Positions 24,207-29,928 of a stretch of DNA of 40,499 nucleotides are shown here, piece after piece. Made by a program: the position numbers and the translations under genes. This DNA is from Micromonospora wenchangensis (lineage in GTDB: Bacteria; Actinomycetota; Actinomycetes; Mycobacteriales; Micromonosporaceae): NCBI RefSeq assembly GCF_002210435.1, contig NZ_MZMV01000060.1, positions 1-40,499 on the forward strand, written 5' to 3'. The notes under the pieces were generated by a model. The model ran no database searches. It saw nothing but the letters and a program-made list of their open reading frames with translations, and had not been told where the DNA came from. Numbering within the stretch: position 1 is the first letter of the stretch; each line of letters opens with the position of its first letter.

Positions 24207-24919
24207 GCACGGACGGTCGGACCCTCGCGGTGGTCGGTGCCGGACCGGGCCTGGCGATGGGGGGGGCGCGGGTCTTCGGCGCGCACGGGTACCGGGTGGG
24301 GTTGGTCGCGCGCGGCGCGGCCGGTCTCGCCGACCGGGTCCGCGACCTGTCCGGGCTCGGCATCCGGTCCGCCGCCTTCCCGGCCGACGTCCGCGATCCC
24401 GCCGCGCTGACCGCGGCCCTCGACGCGCTCGCGGCCCGGCTGGGCCCGGTCGACGTCCTGGAGTACGGCCCGGACCCGCGCTCCGCCGGCATCACCGGGG
24501 CGCTGCGGACCACTGCCGCCTCGGCCACCGACCAGTTCGACCTGATCGTCCGGGGCGCGCTGACGGCGGTGGGGCACGTGCTCCCGGCGATGCTGGACCG
24601 TGGCGACGGCGCGCTGCTGTTGACCACCGGCGCCTCGTCGGTCGTGCCCATGCCGGTGCTCGGCAACGTCGGCGTGGCGATGGCCGGGTTGCGCCACTGG
24701 GCCCTGTCCGTCGCCCCCGAGTTGGCCTCCCGCGGCGTGTACGTGGGCACGGTGACGGTGGCGACGGCGGTGGGTGGCGGAGATCCGGCGGGCGAGCCGG
24801 ACGCCATCGGCAGGCTCTGCCTCGACATGGTGACCCGCCGTGACCGGGTGGAGGAGGTGGTGGGGGACATCGGACGGGTGTGGCGGCTGGTCGGTCAGCG
24901 GGCCCCCAGTTCGGGGTGA
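24203..24919 (+). CDS. SDR-fold protein lacking the catalytic Tyr and Lys
   Basis: A 238-residue protein with an SDR-like cofactor loop VVGAGPGLAMGGARVFG near residue 10, the G-x-G-P-G-x variant seen in one SDR subgroup. A Ser-containing TTGASSVVPMP is present, but the expected Y-x-x-x-K reads V-G-V-A-M (VGVAMAGLR), so Tyr is Val and Lys is Met. It may therefore bind a dinucleotide without doing normal SDR chemistry, or use other residues. It is the last gene of the importer operon by ATGA overlap. Its last 25 bases overlap the end of the convergent SDR gene. It could be a sensor or chaperone-like partner, or an enzyme with non-standard chemistry; no function is assigned. Confidence 0.75.
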   Translation: MSTDGRTLAVVGAGPGLAMGGARVFGAHGYRVGLVARGAAGLADRVRDLSGLGIRSAAFPADVRDPAALTAALDALAARLGPVDVLEYGPDPRSAGITGALRTTAASATDQFDLIVRGALTAVGHVLPAMLDRGDGALLLTTGASSVVPMPVLGNVGVAMAGLRHWALSVAPELASRGVYVGTVTVATAVGGGDPAGEPDAIGRLCLDMVTRRDRVEEVVGDIGRVWRLVGQRAPSSG

Positions 24920-25758
24920 CCGAGCCGCACCAGCAACCGGTTCGTCTCCTCCAGCAGGCGTTGCGCATCCGCCGGCCGGTAGGACCGGGCGTACCGGCTG
25001 CCCTGGAGGTCGATCTCCTGCGCGGCGCGGAACGCGGTCAACGCGGCCGTCGGCGGGTCCGCGAGCAGGCGCAGGAGTGGGCGGACGCCCTCCTCGACCG
25101 GCTTGCCGCGCAGGGCCAGGGTCACCGCCGCGAGCATGCGCCACGGTTGGTCGATCTCGCGTTGCAGGTTGGTGCGGACCACGTCGGGGTTGTAGAGCAC
25201 GAACGGCAACCCCCCGGTCGTCGGGTGCGCGGCGAAGGCGACGCCCAGCAGGTCGGTGGCCCGGGCGGCCTGCATCAACGCCTGGAACCCGCGGCCACCG
25301 GAGGTGAACTGCAGGTCGTTCCAGCGGAGCCGGCCGACCGGTGTCCCGGTGCCGCAGACGTTGACCACCAGCGGCGCCCCGGCGGCGCGTAGCTGCGGCA
25401 GGAGTCCGAAGGAGAGCAGGAACCGGCTCAGGTACGACAGGGCGAAGTTCCGTTCGAGGCCCTCGGCCGTGTGACCGATGCGGGTCTGGTACCGCTGGGC
25501 GCACAGCACGAGGCGGTCCACCTGGCCGGTCCACCGGCGGACGGCGTCCAGTGTGCGCGTGTTCTCCGTGACCAACCGCAGGTCGGCGCGGAAGAAGACG
25601 GCCCGGTCGGCCGCGCCCGCCTCAGCCGCCTCGGCGAGCCAGGCATCGCCCTTCTCGGCGGTGTGTCCCACCGCCATGACGCGGTGTCCGTGAGCCAGGG
25701 CGTGTCGGGTGATCGCCCGACCGACACCGTCCGTACCGCCGGTGACAAGGAAGTCCAT
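24895..25758 (-). CDS. SDR-fold protein with replaced catalytic triad
   Basis: A 287-residue protein with the SDR cofactor motif LVTGGTDGVGRAI near residue 4 and a KG-D-type second strand (FFRADLRLV). The catalytic residues are altered: the Ser segment reads VVNVCGTG (Cys for Ser), and Y-x-x-x-K reads F-Q-A-L-M (GRGFQALMQAAR), so Tyr is Phe and Lys is Met. The rest resembles the carbonyl-reductase/retinol-dehydrogenase-like group, e.g. the N-F-A-L-S-Y-L-S-R-F-L-L helix. ATG 25758 lies 2-4 bases after the predicted transcript start of a leftward TAGGGG promoter, so the mRNA is practically leaderless. It converges on, and overlaps by 25 bases, the other degenerate SDR gene. Confidence 0.75.
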   Translation of the reverse strand: MDFLVTGGTDGVGRAITRHALAHGHRVMAVGHTAEKGDAWLAEAAEAGAADRAVFFRADLRLVTENTRTLDAVRRWTGQVDRLVLCAQRYQTRIGHTAEGLERNFALSYLSRFLLSFGLLPQLRAAGAPLVVNVCGTGTPVGRLRWNDLQFTSGGRGFQALMQAARATDLLGVAFAAHPTTGGLPFVLYNPDVVRTNLQREIDQPWRMLAAVTLALRGKPVEEGVRPLLRLLADPPTAALTAFRAAQEIDLQGSRYARSYRPADAQRLLEETNRLLVRLGHPELGAR

Positions 25759-25767
25759 GCGCCCGGA

Positions 25768-25812
25768 CCGTAACAACGGCGGGGCGGGCCGGATACCCCT
25801 ACGGCACCCGTA
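25768..25812 (-). promoter_or_regulatory. Leftward promoter with TACGGG/TAGGGG direct repeat
   Basis: On the minus strand TACGGG (25812-25807) is followed 11 bases on by TAGGGGT (25801-25795). A -10-like TTACGG (25773-25768) starts 28 bases after the second copy. The predicted start of transcription, about 25761, is almost at ATG 25758. The geometry is the same as at the importer promoter on the other strand. Confidence 0.5.
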
Positions 25813-25833
25813 CCGTCGCCACCCAGCCGCGGT

Positions 25834-25850
25834 TAGGGGCCAGGCAGGGG
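25834..25850 (+). promoter_or_regulatory. Extra TAGGGG/CAGGGG direct repeat without a clear promoter
   Basis: TAGGGG (25834-25839) and CAGGGG (25845-25850) are 11 bases apart on the plus strand, between the leftward promoter at 25768-25812 and the rightward promoter at 25961-26006. No -10 box follows at the usual 28-30 bases. It may be an auxiliary binding site for the same regulator in this divergent 349-base control region. Confidence 0.4.
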
Positions 25851-25960
25851 AGTGTGCCGTGCCGCCGCCCGCACCGGAGGGCACGGGCGCCGGGGTCGGC
25901 GGTGGTGTCCGGGTCGTCGCTGTCGGTGGTCCTCCCGTCGGCGCTGCGGAACGCCGTCCG

Positions 25961-26006
25961 CCGAGGATTTGATAGGGGTTGATGCGAACCGCTCCGCCGG
26001 TAGGTT
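25961..26006 (+). promoter_or_regulatory. Rightward TAGGGG promoter of the small-protein/flavin-oxidase pair
   Basis: TAGGGGT is at 25973-25979, with a weak upstream copy (CCGAGG, 25961-25966) 12 bases earlier. The -35-like TTGATG is at 25979-25984 and the -10 box TAGGTT at 26001-26006 (16-base spacer). The TAGGGG to -10 distance is 28 bases, identical to the importer promoter. The mRNA leader would be about 95 bases. Confidence 0.65.
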
Positions 26007-26107
26007 CGGATCGGGGAACGAGCAGCGGTCCACCGCCCCTTCTCCGGGTGCGTTGCCGAGCCGGACGCCGCCGTTCCGTCACACCCGATCCCAGTGAGGA
26101 GAACGAC

Positions 26108-26533
26108 ATGGGTGTCTTCGCGTACCTCAGCAGCTCCACCCGGCAGCCCGAGCCGGAGGAGAGCGACATCGAGATCGTCATCACCACCGCCGACGAGGTT
26201 CCGCGGGGTGGCACGATCAACATCGAAGTCAATCTGCGGACCCTGCACCCCACCATCAAGGACCGCCCGGCCGGCGACATCCGCGGTGAGGTGACCGTCC
26301 TGGTCGACGGGCCGGTCAAGCAGGAGCTGGTGGCCGTCGGCCTGCACAACGCCAATGTCGTCTTCGCCGGCAAGAACGTGCTGCTCACCGGCGGGCACGC
26401 CGAGTTCGTCGCGGAGGAGCCCGGGGTCTACACCTTCGCTCCGGGCGAGATCGCGGTGACCACCTCGGACTACCCGCTCAAGAGCGTGCCCAAGAACGAG
26501 AACCCGGCGGACAGCACCACGACGGTGGTCTGA
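26108..26533 (+). CDS. Small cytosolic beta-rich protein of unknown function
   Basis: A 141-residue protein without signal peptide or membrane segment. It begins MGVFAYLSSSTRQPEPEESD, an acidic linker, then has alternating beta-prone stretches (DIEIVITTADEVPRGG, INIEVNLRTLHP, EVTVLVDGPVKQELVAVGL, AEFVAEEPGVYTFAPGEIAV) that suggest an immunoglobulin-like beta sandwich. It ends in a flexible acidic and Thr-rich tail. AGGAG is 7-11 bases before ATG 26108. The flavin oxidase starts only 5 bases after its stop, so the two are made together, possibly as partners. No family is recognised. The promoter places it in the TAGGGG regulon. Confidence 0.75.
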   Translation: MGVFAYLSSSTRQPEPEESDIEIVITTADEVPRGGTINIEVNLRTLHPTIKDRPAGDIRGEVTVLVDGPVKQELVAVGLHNANVVFAGKNVLLTGGHAEFVAEEPGVYTFAPGEIAVTTSDYPLKSVPKNENPADSTTTVV

Positions 26534-26538
26534 TCCCG

Positions 26539-27975
26539 GTGTCGGTTTCCGAGCACCGCTGGGCCGGGCTGGCCGACCGCCTCTCCGGCCGGCTGGTCCG
26601 GCCCACGGATGCCGGGTACGACCTCGCGCGCCAGTTGCAGATCGCCGAGTTCGACCGGGTCCGACCCGCCGCCGTCGCCTACTGCCGGACCACCGACGAC
26701 GTCCGTGCCTGCCTCGCCGTCGCCGACGAGACCGGGGTTCATCTGGCGATCCGCAGCGGCGGCCACAACTTCGCCGGCTGGTCCACCACGGACGGCCTGG
26801 TGGTGGACCTGTCCCGGATGGACGGGGTCGCGTTCGCCGACGGGGTGGTCCGGCTGGGCCCCGGCGCGCAGGCCGTCGACGTCCTCGACCGGCTCGGCCC
26901 GCACGGCCCGCAGATCGCCACCGGGGTGTGCCCGACGGTGTGTCCGGCCGGCTTCGTCACCGGAGGCGGCCTGGGCTTCCAGACCCGCCGGTTCGGTACG
27001 GCGGCCGACCGCCTCGTCTCGGCCCGGGTCGTCCTGGCCGACGGCTCGGTGGTCGACTGCTCCACGGAGCGGGAGGCCGACCTGTTCTGGGCGTTGCGCG
27101 GTGGCGGGGGCGGCAACTTCGGTGTCGTCGTCGAGCTGGCGGTCCGCCCCACCCACGTGCCACGGATGACGTTGTTCACCGCCGTCTGGAGTTGGGACGC
27201 GGCGCTGGACGTCCTCGACTCGTGGCAGCACTGGGCGGACGCGGCGCCGGACGAGCTGAGCACCGAGATCGGCGCGGTCCTGCCCGACGCCGCCGACGGG
27301 GCCACCCCCACGGTCATGATGCACGGGGCCTACCTGGGTGGGCACGCGGAGTACCAGCGGGCGCTCGCCGAGCTGTGCGCGGCGGCCGGCGCGGACCCGG
27401 TGCACAGCACCGCGGACGAGCTGCCCTACGACCGCGCGATGCTCCGGTTGTTCCAGTGCGAGGGCACGTCACCGCAGCAGCGGCGTCGGGTCGGCACCAC
27501 GCCCGAGGCGATGCTGCCCCGGCAGGGCTTCCTCCGGGAGCGGCACCGGACGTTCGCCGGCCCGATGGACCGCGCGGTGGTGCAGGACGCGCTCCGCGTG
27601 TTCGACACCCCACGCCGGGCCGGACAGTTCCGGTACCTCGCGTTCGCCGCCCTGGGCGGGGCCGCCAACGCCGTGGGGCGCACCGAGACCGCGTACGTCC
27701 ACCGGGACGCCCGGCTGCTCGCCAAGTTCACGCTGATCGGCGCGAACGAGCAACCGGACGAGGTGGAGTTGGCGGCCGCCCAGGACTGGGTGGACCGGGG
27801 CTTCGCCGTCCTCGACCCGCCGTCCACGGGCCACTCGTACGTGAACTATCCCGATCCTGCCCTGGCCGACTGGAAGTGGGCCTACTACGGGGAGAACTAC
27901 GCGCGTCTCGCCGAGGTGAAGAAGGCGTACGACCCGGCGGGACGCTTCTCGTTCGCGCAGAGCATCCGGGCGTGA
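26539..27975 (+). CDS. FAD-linked oxidase, berberine-bridge/GOOX type with bicovalent FAD
   Basis: A 478-residue PCMH-type flavoprotein. The His for 8-alpha linkage is in AIRSGGHNFAG (about residue 76) and the Cys for 6-S linkage is in TGVCPTVC (about residue 131), so FAD is probably attached twice. TGGGLGFQTRRFGTAADRL follows, and the C-terminal BBE segment is YYGENYARLAEVKKAYDP. Such enzymes oxidise alcohols, phenols or C-N/C-C bonds using O2. Within a cluster making a dihydroxybenzoate-primed polyketide it could act late, for instance on a phenol or sugar (inference). It starts at GTG 26539, 5 bases after the small protein, and is probably translated from the same mRNA. No signal peptide is seen. 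Confidence 0.88.
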   Translation: MSVSEHRWAGLADRLSGRLVRPTDAGYDLARQLQIAEFDRVRPAAVAYCRTTDDVRACLAVADETGVHLAIRSGGHNFAGWSTTDGLVVDLSRMDGVAFADGVVRLGPGAQAVDVLDRLGPHGPQIATGVCPTVCPAGFVTGGGLGFQTRRFGTAADRLVSARVVLADGSVVDCSTEREADLFWALRGGGGGNFGVVVELAVRPTHVPRMTLFTAVWSWDAALDVLDSWQHWADAAPDELSTEIGAVLPDAADGATPTVMMHGAYLGGHAEYQRALAELCAAAGADPVHSTADELPYDRAMLRLFQCEGTSPQQRRRVGTTPEAMLPRQGFLRERHRTFAGPMDRAVVQDALRVFDTPRRAGQFRYLAFAALGGAANAVGRTETAYVHRDARLLAKFTLIGANEQPDEVELAAAQDWVDRGFAVLDPPSTGHSYVNYPDPALADWKWAYYGENYARLAEVKKAYDPAGRFSFAQSIRA

Positions 27976-27990
27976 GGCGGCCCCGGGAGG

Positions 27991-28036
27991 TAGGGGACCG
28001 CTAGGGGTTACCGGCCCCACCGCGCCCGCATAGCTT
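27991..28036 (+). promoter_or_regulatory. TAGGGG promoter of the small secreted protein gene
   Basis: TAGGGG is at 27991-27996 and 28002-28007 (11-base step), with -35-like TTACCG (28008-28013) abutting the second copy and -10 box TAGCTT at 28031-28036 (17-base spacer). Second-copy start to -10 start is 29 bases. This is the cleanest two-copy site after the importer promoter. Confidence 0.68.
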
Positions 28037-28085
28037 CGTGGCCGGATCGAGCCGGGTCCGCCTCACCCACTGATGAAGGAGTGGC

Positions 28086-28628
28086 ATGAACCAATCACGG
28101 ATGGCCGCCGGATTCGCCGCCGCCGCCGTCGCCGCGCTCGGGGTCGTGGCCACCACCACGCCCGCCGCCGCGTCGCAGACCTCGTTGGTCATCTCCGGCA
28201 CCAGCACCGTGCAGTACCACTGTGTCGAGCCGCCCTACCCGGATGCCGACACCACCCTCGACGTCACGTTCACCGCGCCCGCGGTGGCGCACAAGGGCAC
28301 GAACTTCACCGTGACGGCGAAGGTCAAGGCCACCGCCGGCATCCCGATCGACGTGCCCGCCAACGGCACCACGGCCAGCGTCGGGGTGGTGCTCAGTGGT
28401 TCGCAGAGCGGCACCGTCACCGCCACCGGGCTGACCAACACCGCGGTCGTTCCGGCCGGTCAGTTGCTCACCCTCACCGGCGGGTCGGCCACCGTGTCAC
28501 CCACCCGGGTCGGCGTGCTGCTGTTCACGCCGGGTGGCTTCGAGTCGACGAACTGGCTCGGTCAGCATCTGGTCTGCACGCCGATCACGCCGCCGTCGGT
28601 CGCATCGCTGTCCATCGTCGTTTCCTGA
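28086..28628 (+). CDS. Small secreted beta-sandwich-like protein of unknown function
   Basis: A 180-residue exported protein. The signal peptide AGFAAAAVAALGVVATTTPAAA ends in an A-A-A cleavage area near residue 29. The mature part holds exactly two Cys (YHCVEPP and LVCTPITPP) near its two ends, which could form one disulphide. It is rich in Thr/Val strands such as TVTAKVKATAG and GSATVSPTRVGVLLF, like small Ig-like secreted actinomycete proteins of unknown role. GAAGGAG lies 6-12 bases before ATG 28086. It has its own TAGGGG promoter, so it is co-regulated with the polyketide cluster, which is uncommon for such exported proteins. Binding or carrying the product outside the cell is one idea (inference). 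Confidence 0.75.
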   Translation: MNQSRMAAGFAAAAVAALGVVATTTPAAASQTSLVISGTSTVQYHCVEPPYPDADTTLDVTFTAPAVAHKGTNFTVTAKVKATAGIPIDVPANGTTASVGVVLSGSQSGTVTATGLTNTAVVPAGQLLTLTGGSATVSPTRVGVLLFTPGGFESTNWLGQHLVCTPITPPSVASLSIVVS

Positions 28629-28655
28629 CGACAGGTGGCAGCCGGCACTCGCGGT

Positions 28656-28697
28656 GAGGGGCCGCACGGGGGTGCTGGCCGAGATGACTGCCAGTTC
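28656..28697 (+). promoter_or_regulatory. Degenerate repeat site ahead of the methyltransferase gene
   Basis: GAGGGG (28656-28661) and CGGGGG (28667-28672) are 11 bases apart, matching the step of the TAGGGG repeats. A CAGTTC resembling the -10 box is at 28692-28697, only 25 bases after the second copy. Both copies lack the TA, so the match is weak; the gene may instead be read from the upstream promoter. Confidence 0.25.
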
Positions 28698-28785
28698 CAG
28701 CGCGATCTGCCGCCACCGCCGGTGATGGCCGCCACCCTCGCGGATCCCGGCCGGTGCCGTCGCCCGTCAAGAGAAGAGGCGGAAC

Positions 28786-29613
28786 ATGCCGCAGAAGACC
28801 ATTCCCGACCCGCGTGACGTCGGCGAACTCTACGACCAGATCGACAACAAGGGTGTGCTCCACTTCGGATACTGGGAGAGCCTGGAGGACGACACACCCC
28901 TGGAGGCGGCGGCCGACCGGCTCACCGACGTGGTGGCCGAGAACCTCCGCTTCGCCCCGGGGGCCTCGCTGGTGGACGTCGGATGCGGCCTCGGCACCCC
29001 CGCGGTCCGTATCGCCCGGCAGGCCGACGTGAGCATCGTGGGGATCACGGTCAGTGCCGAGCAGGTCCGCAAGGCGGGCGAACGGGCCGCCGGGGCCGGC
29101 GTGGCCGACCGGGTCAGCTTCCAACTCGCCGACGCGATGGCCATGCCGTTCGCCGACGGGTCGTTCGACGCCGCGTACGCCCTGGAATCGATCATCCACA
29201 TGGACCGGCGGGCGGCGTTGCGGGAGATCGCCCGGGTGATCCGTCCCGGTGGCCACGTCGTGCTGACCGACCTGTACGACCGCACCGGCGGCACGGCCGG
29301 TGAGCGTTCGCTGATCCACTTCCTGGCACAGGCGTGGCTGATGAGTCCGCTGATCGGCCGGGACGACTACCCGGGGCTGGCCGCCGATGCCGGCCTCGAG
29401 GTGGTGGAGGTGCGTGACGTCACCGAGAACGTGTTGTGGAAGACCCTCCAGCAACTCGGCGACCAACTGGCTGCCGGTGACCACAGCATGGTGCCGGAGG
29501 TCATCGTGGACAGTCTCGACGAGGAGCACCGCGAAGAGATCATCGAGACGCCCGCCGCGCTCCAGGGTGCCCACGAACTCGGTTGTCTGCTGGTGACCCT
29601 GCGCAAACCGTGA
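28786..29613 (+). CDS. Class I SAM-dependent methyltransferase
   Basis: A 275-residue methyltransferase. Motif I VDVGCGLGTPAVRIA is at about residues 63-77, the acidic end of strand 2 is in VGITVSAEQV, the motif II/III region is in ADAMAMPFADGSFDAAYALESIIHM, and VIRPGGHVVLTDL follows. The overall pattern (H-F-G-Y-W in the first 30 residues, ESIIHM, LxDLYDR) matches the group that includes the rifamycin 27-O-methyltransferase and other natural-product O- or C-methyltransferases. It probably methylates a hydroxyl of the polyketide (inference). The start at 28786 follows GAAGAGGCGGA. A strong hairpin follows its stop, so it ends a unit. Confidence 0.85.
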   Translation: MPQKTIPDPRDVGELYDQIDNKGVLHFGYWESLEDDTPLEAAADRLTDVVAENLRFAPGASLVDVGCGLGTPAVRIARQADVSIVGITVSAEQVRKAGERAAGAGVADRVSFQLADAMAMPFADGSFDAAYALESIIHMDRRAALREIARVIRPGGHVVLTDLYDRTGGTAGERSLIHFLAQAWLMSPLIGRDDYPGLAADAGLEVVEVRDVTENVLWKTLQQLGDQLAAGDHSMVPEVIVDSLDEEHREEIIETPAALQGAHELGCLLVTLRKP

Positions 29614-29621
29614 TCCGGCAG

Positions 29622-29666
29622 GCGGACGCCCGGCCACCACCCGCAGGGGTGGGGTCGGGCGTCTGC
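29622..29666 (+). terminator. Terminator hairpin after the methyltransferase gene
   Basis: GCGGACGCCCG (29622-29632) pairs with CGGGCGTCTGC (29656-29666), all Watson-Crick apart from one G-U pair, with an inner CCACC/GGTGG pairing. It is followed by CTTTTC. It starts 9 bases after the stop at 29613 and separates the methyltransferase from the LAL regulator. Confidence 0.65.
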
Positions 29667-29928
29667 GTGATGCGCTTTTCTGCGGGCAGCAGACCGGTGT
29701 TGATTTCCCATTCCTGGGATTACCTGGTCCGGCCGGGCGGTGGACCCGGGATGTGAGCAGTATGTGATCTGCCCCTCACTCACTTGTATCGATGTCGTCG
29801 TCGGGTGGTGGTACGTTGGTTTTTGTCTGCTTCGACACCGGTGGAGCGGCCGTTTCGCGGCGTCCGGGACCGATGCGACGGCCACACGAAGCGGCGCTTT
29901 CGGTATGTGTGCGGCTACGGGGGATTGC
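29667..29928 (+). promoter_or_regulatory. Leader region of the LAL regulator gene
   Basis: This stretch is clearly richer in A and T than its surroundings and must contain the regulator's promoter. A CCCATTCCTGGG inverted repeat lies around 29708-29719. TTGTAT (29784-29789) and TACGTT (29812-29817) look like promoter boxes but are 22 bases apart, too far for a normal sigma-70 promoter, so I do not call a promoter. I see no two-copy TAGGGG site, which suggests that the regulator gene is not controlled in the same way as its presumed targets. Confidence 0.35.

Noticed and set aside
29784..29817. TTGTAT / TACGTT as the promoter of the LAL gene
   Set aside because: The spacer is 22 bases, too long for a sigma-70-type promoter.
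29740..29928. Upstream in-frame starts (GTG 29740, ATG 29905) for the LAL regulator
   Set aside because: The extra residues are Cys- and Trp-rich with no family likeness, the DNA is more A/T-rich than coding neighbours, and only ATG 29929 has a good purine-rich site (GGGGGA).
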